This document shows, piece by piece, positions 1 to 9,058 of a stretch of 64,000 nucleotides of DNA. The position numbers were made by a program, and so were the translations under genes. The notes beneath the pieces are model-generated. The model did no database searches. It had not been told where the DNA came from and saw only the letters and a list, made by a program, of their open reading frames with translations. Position 1 is the stretch's first letter, and every line of letters begins with the position of its first letter. Origin of the DNA: Hydrogenophaga sp. IBVHS1 (lineage in GTDB: Bacteria; Pseudomonadota; Gammaproteobacteria; Burkholderiales; Burkholderiaceae_C); NCBI RefSeq assembly GCF_002127265.1, contig NZ_NFUU01000002.1, positions 248,001 to 312,000 on the forward strand. The letters run 5' to 3'.

Positions 1-2
1 TG

Positions 3-2510
3 GAAGAACTGCGCACAGCCATTGCCGCCGCGAACAACAACCAGCCCAAAGGCAGTTTTGACGGCGCGCTGCGCAGCACCATGCTGGACGCCAACGACCA
101 GCTGCGCTCCGCCGCCGAATACCAGCGGCTCATCGTGGCCTGGCGCAATGGCGCGCCCCTGCGCCTGGCCGATGTGGCGCAGGTGGAAGAGGGCGCGGAA
201 GACCGGTTCCTCGCCGCCTGGGCCGGCATGGCCTGCGCCGAAGGGCAGACCGAGGGCTGTGGCCTCGCGCCGGCGGTGCTGCTGAACATTCAGCGCCAGC
301 CGGGCGCCAACGTGATCGCCGTGGCCGACCAGGTGCGCACGCTGCTGCCGCAGCTCACGGCCACGCTGCCGGCCACGGTGAAGGTGCAGGTGGTGTCGGA
401 CCGCACCGAGAGCATCCGCGCTTCGGTGCGAGACGTGCAGAAAGAGCTGCTGTTCGCCATTGCGCTGGTGGTGCTGGTCACCTTCGTGTTTCTGCGCACG
501 CTGCCGGCCACGCTCATTCCCAGCGTGGCGGTGCCGCTCTCGCTCATCGGCACCTTCGCGGCCATGTATTTGCTGGGGTATTCGCTGAACAACCTGAGCC
601 TGATGGCGCTGACCATCGCCACCGGTTTCGTGGTGGACGACGCCATCGTCATGCTGGAAAACATTGCCCGCCACCGCGAGGAAGGCGCCGCGCCGATGGA
701 GGCCGCGCTCAAGGGCGCGAGCGAGATCGGCTTCACGCTCATCTCGCTCACGGTCTCGCTGGTGGCGGTGCTGATTCCGCTGCTGTTCATGGCCGACGTG
801 GTGGGCCGCCTGTTCCACGAATTCGCGGTCACGCTGGCGGTGGCCATCGGCATCTCGCTGGTGGTGTCGCTCACGCTCACGCCCATGATGGCCGCGCGCA
901 TGCTGCCCCGGCCGGCCACGCACGGCGCGCAGCGCGATTGGTTGAGCGGCACCATCGAGCGCTACGGCCGCGGGCTCAACTGGGTGCTGGCGCGCCAGCC
1001 GCTGGCGCTGCTGGTACTCGCCGCCACGCTGCTGCTGACCGCACTGCTCTATATATATGTACCGAAGGGATTTTTCCCGGTGCAGGACGCGGGCGCCATC
1101 CAGGTGGTGACCGAAGCGCCGCAGAGCGTGTCGTTCGGCGCCATGGCCGAAAGACAGCAGGCGCTGGCCGAAGCGTTGCTGAAAGAGGCGCCGGTGCACA
1201 GCGTGTCGTCGTTCATTGGTGTGGACGGCAGCAACGCCACGCTCAACAGCGGGCGCATGCTGCTCACGCTGGCGCCGCACGCCAACCGCTCGGTGTCGGC
1301 CAGCGAGCTCATTGAACGCCTGCGCGAACGCGCGCGCGGCATCTCGGGCATTCAGGCCTGGTTCCAGCCGGTGCAGGAGCTGGGCATGGAAGACCGCATC
1401 AGCCGCACGCAATACCAGTTCACGCTCAGCTCGCCCGACCGCAACGTGCTGGCCGAATGGACCGGCCGCATGCAGCAGGCGCTGGCTGAGCGTCCCGAGC
1501 TCGCCGACGTGGCGAGCAACCTGCAGCGCGAAGGCCTGCAGGCGTTTCTGGAGATCGACCGCGACGCCGCCGCGCGCCTGGGCCTGCGCATGAGCGACAT
1601 TGCCTCGGCCTTGCAGAGCGCCTTTGGCCAGCGGCAGGTGAGCACGCTGTTCACGCACGCCAGCCAGTACCGCGTGGTGCTGGAAACGGACGACGCGAAG
1701 CAGGGCGGGCTGCAGGCATTGGAGGGCGTGTTCGTGAAGCCCGCCACCGGTGGCGCCACGGCGGTGCCGGTGCCGCTTTCGGCTGTGGCGCGCGCGGTGG
1801 AGCGGCGCGCGCCGCTGGCCATCGACCACCAAGGCCAGTTCCCGGCCGTCACGCTGTCGTTCAACCTTGCGCCCGGCCATTCGCTGGGCGAAGCGGTGGC
1901 GGCCATTGAAGAAGTGCAGGCGCAGGTGGCGCTGCCGGCGTCGGTGGAGCTGGCCTTTCAGGGCGCGGCGGAGGGCTTCCGCAACTCGCTGGCCAACACG
2001 CTGTGGCTGGTGCTGGCGGCGGTGGTGGTGATGTACCTGGTGCTGGGCATGCTGTACGAAAGCGCGGTGCACCCGCTCACCATTCTGTCCACGCTGCCAT
2101 CGGCCACGGTGGGCGCGCTGGCCGCGCTGCTGCTGGCCGGGCGCCCGCTCGATCTCATCGCCATCATCGGCATCGTGCTGCTGATTGGCCTGGTGAAGAA
2201 GAACGGCATCATGATGGTGGACTTCGCGCTCGACGCGCAGCGCCGACTGGGCCTGTCGCCGCGCGAGGCCATCCACCGCGCCGCGCTGCTGCGCTTCCGC
2301 CCCATCCTCATGACCACACTCGCCGCGCTGTTCGGCGCCGTGCCGCTCATGCTGGCCAGCGGCTCGGGGGCAGAGCTGCGCCAGCCGCTGGGCATCGTCA
2401 TGGTGGGTGGGCTCATCGTCAGCCAGGTGTTGACGCTGTTCACCACGCCGGTGGTGTACCTGGCGTTTGATCGGTTGACGCGGCGGCGCAAGGCAGTGGC
2501 GGCTTCATGA
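3..2510 (+). CDS. RND multidrug efflux permease, MdtB-like (5' partial)
   Basis: Inner-membrane proton/drug antiporter of the resistance-nodulation-division family. The reading frame is open from base 3, so the gene begins upstream and about 835 residues of a usual ~1040 are present. The TM4 proton-relay motif VVDDAIVMLEN is visible near bases 632–664, and a second block of membrane helices with the LVKKNGIMMVDFAL motif lies near the C-terminus, as in MdtB/MdtC/AcrB. Its stop overlaps the next RND gene by ATGA (2507–2510). Two different RND permeases side by side resemble the MdtBC heteromer. The periplasmic adaptor gene expected upstream is outside the window. Family assignment is firm; the substrate range cannot be read from sequence. 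Confidence 0.95.
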   Translation, partial: EELRTAIAAANNNQPKGSFDGALRSTMLDANDQLRSAAEYQRLIVAWRNGAPLRLADVAQVEEGAEDRFLAAWAGMACAEGQTEGCGLAPAVLLNIQRQPGANVIAVADQVRTLLPQLTATLPATVKVQVVSDRTESIRASVRDVQKELLFAIALVVLVTFVFLRTLPATLIPSVAVPLSLIGTFAAMYLLGYSLNNLSLMALTIATGFVVDDAIVMLENIARHREEGAAPMEAALKGASEIGFTLISLTVSLVAVLIPLLFMADVVGRLFHEFAVTLAVAIGISLVVSLTLTPMMAARMLPRPATHGAQRDWLSGTIERYGRGLNWVLARQPLALLVLAATLLLTALLYIYVPKGFFPVQDAGAIQVVTEAPQSVSFGAMAERQQALAEALLKEAPVHSVSSFIGVDGSNATLNSGRMLLTLAPHANRSVSASELIERLRERARGISGIQAWFQPVQELGMEDRISRTQYQFTLSSPDRNVLAEWTGRMQQALAERPELADVASNLQREGLQAFLEIDRDAAARLGLRMSDIASALQSAFGQRQVSTLFTHASQYRVVLETDDAKQGGLQALEGVFVKPATGGATAVPVPLSAVARAVERRAPLAIDHQGQFPAVTLSFNLAPGHSLGEAVAAIEEVQAQVALPASVELAFQGAAEGFRNSLANTLWLVLAAVVVMYLVLGMLYESAVHPLTILSTLPSATVGALAALLLAGRPLDLIAIIGIVLLIGLVKKNGIMMVDFALDAQRRLGLSPREAIHRAALLRFRPILMTTLAALFGAVPLMLASGSGAELRQPLGIVMVGGLIVSQVLTLFTTPVVYLAFDRLTRRRKAVAAS

Positions 2511-5500
2511 ACGCGCTGGCCCGCTTCTTCATCCGCCGCCCGGTGGCCAGCTGCATGCTCGCCATCAGCATCGTGCTTGCCGGTCTGCTCGCCCTGCGCA
2601 TGCTCCCCGTGGCACCGCTGCCGCGGGTGGATTTTCCGGTGATTCAGGTGCGTGCCAGCCTGCCCGGCGCCAGCCCCGAGAGCATGGCGTCCACCGTGGC
2701 CGCGCCGCTCGAACGCGCGCTGGGCAGCATCGCCGGGGTGATCAGCATCCGGTCCAGCAGCAACCAGGGCAGCACCAACGTGACGCTGAACTTCGACCTC
2801 GATCGAGACATCGACGAGGCCGCGCGCGAGGTGCAGGCCGCCATCAACGCCTCGCGCGGGCAGCTGCCCTCGGGCATGACGGGCAACCCCACCTTCGTGA
2901 AGATCAACCCGTCGCAGGCGCCCATCATGGCGCTCGCACTCTCATCGCCCCGGCTGCCGCCTTCGGCGCTGTACGACAACGCCTCCACCGTGCTGGCGCA
3001 GAAGCTGGCGCAGATCGTGGGCGTGGGCGAGGTCTCGGTGGAGGGTTCTTCGCTGCCGGCGGTGCGGGTGCAGGCGCGGCCCGATGCGCTGGCGCACCAG
3101 GGCATGTCGCTCGACGACGTGCGCCGCGCCATTGCCGACGCCAACGCCTGGCGCCCGCTGGGCCAGGTGGAGCAGGGCGCACAGCGCTGGCAGATTGCGC
3201 TGCCCGCGCCGCTGCGCACGGCGGCCGACTTTGCGCCGCTGGTGGTGCGCAATCAAAACGGCGCGCTGGTGCGCCTGTCCGACGTGGCCGATGTCACCGA
3301 CTCGGTGGAGAACCGCTTCACCAGCGGTTACCACAACGACCAGCCCGCCGTGCTGCTCATGATCAGCCGGCGCGCGGACGCCAACATCGTGCAGACCATC
3401 GACGCCATCCACGCGCAGTTGCCTCAGTTGCGCGCGCTGCTGCCGGCCGACGCGCAACTCAGCGCGGTGATCGACCGCTCGCCCGGCATCCGCGCCACGC
3501 TGCGCGAAGCGCGCTTCACGCTGGTGCTCTCGGGCGTGCTGGTGCTGCTGGTGGTGTGGGGGTTTCTGGGCAGCCTGCGCACCGCGCTCATTCCGGCGCT
3601 GGCCTTGCCGGTGGCGCTCATCGGCGCGTTCTCGGTGATGTGGTGGCAGGGCTTTTCGCTCAACAACCTCTCGCTCATGGCGCTCATCGTGGCCGCCGGC
3701 CTGGTGGTGGACGACGCCATCGTGGTGATGGAGAACATCCAGCGCCACATCGAGCGCGCGCGCGCCGCGCAGGCCGCTGCGGGGCAAAAGGAAGTGGGCC
3801 GGCGCACCGTGTGGCGCGCGGCCATGCAGGGCGCGGGCGAGGTGGGCTTCACGCTGCTGGCCATGAACCTCGCGCTCATCGTGGTGTTCCTCTCCATCCT
3901 GTTCATGGGGGGTGTGGTGGAGCGGCTGTTCCGCGAGTTCTCCATCACGCTGGTGGCGGCCATGCTGATCTCGCTGGCGGTGTCGGTCACGCTCACGCCC
4001 GCGCTGTGCGCCCACGGCCTGCCCGCCGGGCCGCGCACGCGAGCGCCCGGGCCGGTGGCACGCTTCATCGCCAGCCTGCTGGCCGATGTGCAGTCGGGCT
4101 ACGCGCGCAGCCTCGGGTTTGCGTTGCGCCACGGCGTGTTCACTTTGCTGTTGCTGGCGGGCACGGTGGCGCTGAACGTGTGGCTGTATGTGGCCATCCC
4201 AAAAGGCATGCTGCCGCAGCAGGACACCGGGCAGCTCGGAGCCTTCGTGCGCGGTGACGACGGGTTTTCTTTCCAGGGCATGAAGCCCAAGTCCGATGCG
4301 TACCGGCGCATCCTCATGGCCGACCCGGCGGTGGCCGACGTGGCCGGCTCCAGCGGCGGTCGCCACGGCATCAGCAACTCGTGGTTTCGTGTGCGCCTGA
4401 AGCCACTGGCCGAACGCGGTGAGTCGGCGCAGGCGGTGGTGGCGCGGCTGCGTGCCACAGCGCCGCCCATGCCCGGCGGTGTGCTCTACATGTCGGTCGA
4501 TCAGGACATTCGCCTCTCCAGCGGCGGCGGCGAAGGCGAATACCTGTTCGTGATGCGCTCCGATTCGCTGGCGGATCTGCGCGCATTCACCAAACCCGTG
4601 GGCGAGGCGCTGCGTGCGCTGCCCGAGCTGCGCGACGTGGACTTTGGCGCTGGCGAAGATGCGCAGCAGGTGGTGCTGGATGTGGACCGCGAAGCCGCTC
4701 GCCGCCTGGGCGTGCGCATGGACACCGTGACCACCGCGCTGAACAACGCGTATTCGCAGCGGCAGGTGGCCACGCTGTACGACCCGCTGAACCAGTACCG
4801 TGTGGTGATGGAAGCCGACCCGCGCGGCAACAGCGAGCCCACGTCGCTGGAAAAGCTGGACCTGCAGAACGACGCCGGCCAGCGCGTGCCGCTCTCGGCC
4901 ATTGCCACCTGGAGCTACGGCCTCACGCGCGACCGCGTGCAGCACGACGCGCAGTTCGCCTCGGCCGGCATCAGCTACGCGCTGGCGCCGGGCGTGAGCC
5001 TGCAGCAGGCGCAACAAGCGATCGACCGCGCGGTGGGCGGCCTGCTGCTGCCCACCAGCATTTCCACCGGTGAGCGCAGCGGCGACCCGAGCAGCCTGCG
5101 TGCCACGCTCAAGCGCCAGCCATGGTTGCTGCTGGCGGTGCTGGTCACGGTCTACCTCGTGCTCGGCATGCTCTACGAGAGCCTGCTGCACCCGATCACC
5201 ATCCTCTCCACGTTGCCTTCGGCTGGCGTGGGTGCCTTGCTGGCCCTGCGCATTTCAGACACCGAGTTCAGCCTGATCGCGCTGCTTGGCCTGTTCCTGC
5301 TGATCGGCGTGGTGATGAAGAACGCGATTCTGATGATCGACTTCGCGCTGGCCGCGCAGCGCACGCGCGGGCTGGCGCCGCAGGAGGCGATTCACGAAGC
5401 CGCGCTGCGCCGGCTGCGCCCCATCTTGATGACCAACCTGGCCGCGCTGCTGGGCGCGGTGCCGCTGGCGCTGGGCCTGGGCGAAGGCGCCGAACTTCGG

Positions 5501-5653
5501 CGACCGCTCGGCATCGCCATCATCGGCGGGCTGGCCGTGAGCCAGCTGCTCACGCTGTACACCACGCCGGTGGTTTATCTTGCACTGGAGCGCCTGCGCC
5601 GCCGTGTGTGGCGCGTCCGGCGTGAAGATCCTCCGGTCGTCCGACCTGCCTGA
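2507..5653 (+). CDS. RND multidrug efflux permease, MdtC-like
   Basis: Complete 1048-residue RND pump subunit, the usual family length. It has an N-terminal membrane helix, periplasmic porter domains, the TM4 motif LVVDDAIVVMENI with the paired aspartates of the proton relay, and a C-terminal repeat containing GVVMKNAILMIDFAL. It starts inside the stop of the upstream RND gene (ATGA overlap), so the two are translationally coupled and probably form a mixed trimer as MdtB/MdtC do. The outer-membrane factor starts 5 bases after its stop, completing an operon of adaptor (off-window), two pumps and channel. The substrate is unknown; drugs, bile-salt-like detergents or metals are all possible for this family. 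Confidence 0.95.
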   Translation: MNALARFFIRRPVASCMLAISIVLAGLLALRMLPVAPLPRVDFPVIQVRASLPGASPESMASTVAAPLERALGSIAGVISIRSSSNQGSTNVTLNFDLDRDIDEAAREVQAAINASRGQLPSGMTGNPTFVKINPSQAPIMALALSSPRLPPSALYDNASTVLAQKLAQIVGVGEVSVEGSSLPAVRVQARPDALAHQGMSLDDVRRAIADANAWRPLGQVEQGAQRWQIALPAPLRTAADFAPLVVRNQNGALVRLSDVADVTDSVENRFTSGYHNDQPAVLLMISRRADANIVQTIDAIHAQLPQLRALLPADAQLSAVIDRSPGIRATLREARFTLVLSGVLVLLVVWGFLGSLRTALIPALALPVALIGAFSVMWWQGFSLNNLSLMALIVAAGLVVDDAIVVMENIQRHIERARAAQAAAGQKEVGRRTVWRAAMQGAGEVGFTLLAMNLALIVVFLSILFMGGVVERLFREFSITLVAAMLISLAVSVTLTPALCAHGLPAGPRTRAPGPVARFIASLLADVQSGYARSLGFALRHGVFTLLLLAGTVALNVWLYVAIPKGMLPQQDTGQLGAFVRGDDGFSFQGMKPKSDAYRRILMADPAVADVAGSSGGRHGISNSWFRVRLKPLAERGESAQAVVARLRATAPPMPGGVLYMSVDQDIRLSSGGGEGEYLFVMRSDSLADLRAFTKPVGEALRALPELRDVDFGAGEDAQQVVLDVDREAARRLGVRMDTVTTALNNAYSQRQVATLYDPLNQYRVVMEADPRGNSEPTSLEKLDLQNDAGQRVPLSAIATWSYGLTRDRVQHDAQFASAGISYALAPGVSLQQAQQAIDRAVGGLLLPTSISTGERSGDPSSLRATLKRQPWLLLAVLVTVYLVLGMLYESLLHPITILSTLPSAGVGALLALRISDTEFSLIALLGLFLLIGVVMKNAILMIDFALAAQRTRGLAPQEAIHEAALRRLRPILMTNLAALLGAVPLALGLGEGAELRRPLGIAIIGGLAVSQLLTLYTTPVVYLALERLRRRVWRVRREDPPVVRPA

Positions 5654-5657
5654 ACCC

Positions 5658-7076
5658 ATGCCGCCATTGCCGTTTCAATTCCGCCGCATCGCGCTCGCCA
5701 CGGGGGTGCTGCTGCTCGCCGCCTGCGCCACCGTCGACGAACACCGCTCGCCCGAGATCGCGTTGCCACCGGCGTTCGTGTACGCCACCATGCCGTCGAA
5801 CGCGGCAACGATTAAGGCGGACTGGTGGCGCGTGTACGGCGACGCGGAGCTGAACCGCTTGCTGCAACGCGTGGGCGAGTCGAATGCCGAACTGGCCCAG
5901 GCCGAGGCACGCTGGCGGCAGGCCATGGCGCAGGTGGATGCCGCGCGTGCGCTGGCGTTTCCGCAATTGGGTGTGGGCGCTTCCATCACCAGAAGCGGCG
6001 GCACTGCCAGCAGCACCTTGGGCGGCGGCACCGGCACGCGTCAGATCTACGCGACCGGCCTCGATCTGTCGTGGGCACCCGATGTGTGGGGCCGCGCCGC
6101 GCGCACGCGCGTGGCCGCCGAGGCGGATGCGGACGCGCTGGCCGCGCTGCGCGACGCCGCGCGGCTGGCCCTGCAACTCACCGCCGCGCAGGGCTACGTG
6201 CGCATGCGCGCGCTCGATGCCAATCTGGCGCTGCAGCTGCAGGCCGATGTGGCCTATGCGCGTTCGCTGCAGGTGACGCGCCTGCAGTACGAAGCCGGGC
6301 TGGTGGCGCGCGCCGATGTGATCCAGGCCGAGACACAACTGCAATCGCTGCGCACGCAGGCCTTCACGCTCCAGCGGCAGCGGGCGCTGGAAGCCAATGC
6401 GCTGGCGCTGCTGGCGGGTGCCACACCAGCCGAGGTCCCGCTGTTTCCTATCGACACCGCACTACCCGCCGTGCCGCCCGTGCCTACCGCCTTGCCCGGC
6501 GAGCTGCTGCGCCGGCGGCCCGATCTGGCGGCCGCCGAACGGCAGCTCGCTGCGGCGCACGCCCGGCTGGGCGTGGCACAAACGGCGTGGCTGCCCGACT
6601 TCACGCTCTCTGCCAGTGGCACGCTGCAGGCCAGCAACCTCGCGCGCTTGCTCGACGCGCCGGCGCGCGTGTGGTCGCTCGGGCCGCAGCTGGCGGCCAC
6701 GTTGTTCGACGGCGGCGCGCGCCGCGCCAACGAAGTGGCGTTCAACGCCGCCTACGACGAACAGGCGGCGGCCTGGCGCGGTGGCGTGCTCGCGGCGGTG
6801 CGCGAAACCGAAGACGCGCTGGTGCGCGTGTCGACCTTGGCCGAGCAGGAGCAGCAACAACAGCGGCTGGTGGAACTGGCCAGCGAGAACGAGCGCGTGG
6901 TGGGCTTCCGCTACGAGGCCGGCGAAATCAGCTTTCTCGAAGTGGCCACGGCGCAGAACCTGGCCCTTTCGGCGCGCCGCGCGGCGATCGACGTGCGCGC
7001 GGAACGGCTGGCGGCCAGCATGGCGCTGGTGGCCGCACTCGGCGGCGGATGGCAGCCGCCCGCGCCGGTGCGCTGA
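5658..7076 (+). CDS. Outer-membrane efflux channel lipoprotein, NodT/OprM family
   Basis: TolC-like outer-membrane factor of 472 residues that completes the RND pump. I chose the ATG at 5658, five bases after the upstream stop, because it gives a proper lipoprotein signal: basic start, hydrophobic stretch, then the lipobox LLAAC about 20 residues in. A start further upstream would bury that signal. Two repeated alpha-helical/beta-strand halves are recognisable, with the typical RRPDLAAAERQL segment mid-protein. It should be acylated and sorted to the outer membrane, forming the exit duct for the two preceding permeases. Confidence 0.93.
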   Translation: MPPLPFQFRRIALATGVLLLAACATVDEHRSPEIALPPAFVYATMPSNAATIKADWWRVYGDAELNRLLQRVGESNAELAQAEARWRQAMAQVDAARALAFPQLGVGASITRSGGTASSTLGGGTGTRQIYATGLDLSWAPDVWGRAARTRVAAEADADALAALRDAARLALQLTAAQGYVRMRALDANLALQLQADVAYARSLQVTRLQYEAGLVARADVIQAETQLQSLRTQAFTLQRQRALEANALALLAGATPAEVPLFPIDTALPAVPPVPTALPGELLRRRPDLAAAERQLAAAHARLGVAQTAWLPDFTLSASGTLQASNLARLLDAPARVWSLGPQLAATLFDGGARRANEVAFNAAYDEQAAAWRGGVLAAVRETEDALVRVSTLAEQEQQQQRLVELASENERVVGFRYEAGEISFLEVATAQNLALSARRAAIDVRAERLAASMALVAALGGGWQPPAPVR

Positions 7077-7079
7077 GCG

Positions 7080-7490
7080 TTACCGCGCCGGCCGGCGCAG
7101 CGGCCGAACCCACCACCACGCCAGCGCCACCAGCAAGGCGAACCCCGTGTAAGCCGCCACGAAGACCCACCACGGTGCTTCCCAGTACAGAAGGCGAGAG
7201 AGCCAGTGCTCGATGAAGCTCTCGCCATAGCTGCCTTGTCCCGCGATGCGCCGCAAGTCCTGCTCCCACACCGTGAGCGGACACAGTTGCCCCAGCCAGG
7301 CCTGCCCGGCAATGAAGACCATCAAGCCCAGGTGCGTGAGCCGCAACCCGAAACGCCGCACCCAGCGCCAACCCAGAGCGCCGCCCAGCAACACCAGCGG
7401 CAACAGCCCGACCACGAAGACGACGATGCCCACGTGCAGGGCCAGGATCGCGTCGGCCAGCAGGGTGGCGGTGGTGGGGGAGAGTGTCAT
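7080..7490 (-). CDS. DUF2784-type small membrane protein
   Basis: 136-residue integral membrane protein with about four hydrophobic helices, matching my recollection of the DUF2784 family (motifs such as LHLGLMVFIAGQAWLG and CPLTVWE). Function is unknown. I chose the start at 7490 (MTLSPTTATLL) because the longer frame up to 7658 would run through the promoter region of the divergent Fic gene and adds a non-conserved tail. It converges tail-to-tail with the efflux operon (only 3 bases between stops) and is divergent from the Fic-domain gene. Confidence 0.75.
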   Translation of the reverse strand: MTLSPTTATLLADAILALHVGIVVFVVGLLPLVLLGGALGWRWVRRFGLRLTHLGLMVFIAGQAWLGQLCPLTVWEQDLRRIAGQGSYGESFIEHWLSRLLYWEAPWWVFVAAYTGFALLVALAWWWVRPLRRPAR

Positions 7491-7557
7491 GGAGGTCGTG
7501 TCGCAGAAAACCGATTCTGGCGACACGTTTGGCGCTTGTGTCACTGGCGGCGACAAG

Positions 7558-7632
7558 TATCTGCTCAAAAATGGCGAATATCCGATCAAAACTGTTAATA
7601 TCCGCTCAATATGAGCAGATACTGAGCGGATA
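7558..7632. promoter_or_regulatory. Five-copy operator array upstream of the Fic gene
   Basis: Five copies of a 10-bp half-site with consensus TATCYGMTCA. Forward copies lie at 7558–7567, 7579–7588 and 7599–7608; inverted copies lie at 7612–7621 and 7623–7632. Spacings of 21, 20 and 11 bases correspond to whole helical turns. The copies at 7599 and 7612 form an imperfect palindrome with a 3-base centre. The last copy overlaps the ribosome-binding region of the gene starting at 7638. The arrangement suggests binding by an oligomeric regulator, most simply the helix-turn-helix of that gene's own product. Repeats are seen directly; the regulator is inferred. Confidence 0.7.
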
Positions 7633-7637
7633 CCAGC

Positions 7638-8972
7638 ATGAAAATCACGCGCGAACACGTACTTGAGGCGTTGCGGCGCCAGGCGGAAACCGATGAATCG
7701 GGGATGTCTTCCTCAAAGGTGCTTGAGATCACCGGGGGCAGTTCTGCGACCGTGCGCCGTCACCTGGCCGCGCTGTCTGCCGATGGCGAACTGGTCCGTG
7801 ACGGCCATGCGCGGGCGACACGATATCGGCTGGTCAGCCAACAGCCCTTGCTCGCGGCCGAACCCGAATCTCTTGCAGCATGGTCGCCTGCTGCACGCCA
7901 ACTGCGCCGCAGGCTGGACGTTCCTCTGGCCGCACGTAACCCGGTCACCTACCAGCGCGAATTCGTGGACCGCTACGTGCCCAACACCACGTGGCTGATG
8001 CCGCAGGAACTGGCCAACGAGCTCTACCGCCTCGGGCGCATGCAGGACCAGCAGCCGGCGGGAACCTATGCCCGCAAGGTGCTGGAGCAATTGCTGATCG
8101 ACCTTTCGTGGGCGTCGTCCCGTCTGGAGGGCAACCGCTACACGCTACTCGCCACAGAGGAACTCTTCAAGCGGGGAGGAGCGGGCACCGATGTGGATTC
8201 GGTGATGCTGCTCAACCACAAGGCCGCCATCGAGTTCCTGGTGGACGCCGTGCCGATGCAGGGACTCTCGACTTCGCTGGTGAGGAACCTGCACGCGGTG
8301 TTGATGCAGGACTTGCTGGCCGACAGCGAAGCGCTGGGCGCCATACGGCAGAAGGTGGTCAACATCAGCGACACCGTCTATGTGCCGACCCAGGTGCCCT
8401 CGCTTCTCGAAGAGATGCTGGAGAGCGTCGTCGAGAAAGCAAAGCTCATCAAGAACCCCATCGAGGCGGCTTTCTTCCTGTGGGTGAACCTGGCCTATTT
8501 GCAGCCATTTGAAGACGGCAACAAACGCACCAGCCGCCTGGCGGCCAACATCCCACTGATGCTCTACAACTGCGCGCCGTTGTCCTTCCTCGATGTGGAT
8601 GTGCACGATTACGCGCGGGCCATGCTCGGTGTGTACGAGTTTCGCGATGTGTCGCTGGCCGCAGATCTGTTCGGCTGGGCTTACCGACGCTCGCTGAAGA
8701 AATATGCCGTGGTCAGGGAATCGTTGGGGACGCCCGACCTGACGCGGCTGCGTTACCGCGAGAGCCTCACCGATGCCATGGGCATGGTGGTCCGCGAGCG
8801 CAGGCCCGTGCAGAGCGCATTGGAAGAGCTGGCGCTCACCGACGACTCGGCACCCGGATTTCGGGCACTGCTGCTGGAGGAACTGGGCAAACTGGAGGTG
8901 TTCAACTGCGCCCGGTACCGCCTGACCCTGTCGGCCACCGAGGCCTGGATTGCCGCAGGTCGACCGCACTGA
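7638..8972 (+). CDS. Fic-fold protein with N-terminal winged-helix DNA-binding domain; active-site His replaced
   Basis: 444 residues. Residues ~1–66 look like a winged helix (KVLEITGGSSATVRRHLAAL). Residues ~150–350 are a Fic domain. The motif at 289–300 reads QPFEDGNKRTSR, where active AMP-transferases have HPFxxGNGRxxR: the catalytic His is Gln289 and the second Gly is Lys296. An intact class-II-like inhibitory motif S-x3-E-G is present at 160–165. The protein may therefore not AMPylate, or may use different chemistry, and could act mainly as a ligand-responsive regulator. The upstream half-site array supports autoregulation. From memory, related Fic proteins with Gln at this place exist, so this may be a subfamily trait. 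There is no toxin–antitoxin partner next to it. Confidence 0.85.
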   Translation: MKITREHVLEALRRQAETDESGMSSSKVLEITGGSSATVRRHLAALSADGELVRDGHARATRYRLVSQQPLLAAEPESLAAWSPAARQLRRRLDVPLAARNPVTYQREFVDRYVPNTTWLMPQELANELYRLGRMQDQQPAGTYARKVLEQLLIDLSWASSRLEGNRYTLLATEELFKRGGAGTDVDSVMLLNHKAAIEFLVDAVPMQGLSTSLVRNLHAVLMQDLLADSEALGAIRQKVVNISDTVYVPTQVPSLLEEMLESVVEKAKLIKNPIEAAFFLWVNLAYLQPFEDGNKRTSRLAANIPLMLYNCAPLSFLDVDVHDYARAMLGVYEFRDVSLAADLFGWAYRRSLKKYAVVRESLGTPDLTRLRYRESLTDAMGMVVRERRPVQSALEELALTDDSAPGFRALLLEELGKLEVFNCARYRLTLSATEAWIAAGRPH

Positions 8973-8976
8973 ACAT

Positions 8977-9008
8977 AAAAAAACCGCCAGCACACAAGGC
9001 ACTGGCGG
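8977..9008 (-). terminator. Rho-independent terminator of the Liv-type operon
   Basis: On the minus strand a 7-bp stem (CCGCCAG paired with CTGGCGG, loop 11 bases) is followed by seven T residues (A-run at 8977–8983 on plus). It lies 50 bases beyond the stop of the binding-protein gene and between convergent genes. Confidence 0.85.
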
Positions 9009-9058
9009 CTGCACGCAGAGCCTGCCAAAGCAGGCGGCGTCATAGCTGTGGATTCAGA

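Noticed and set aside
2942-5191. 749-residue open frame on the minus strand, antisense to the MdtC-like gene
   Set aside because: High GC leaves the opposite strand open; the composition (His/Arg/Gln-rich) has no family resemblance, and the plus-strand RND protein is unambiguous.
7638-8972. Fic gene as a toxin of a Fic/antitoxin pair
   Set aside because: No small antitoxin gene adjoins it, the inhibitory motif is within the protein itself and the catalytic His is missing.
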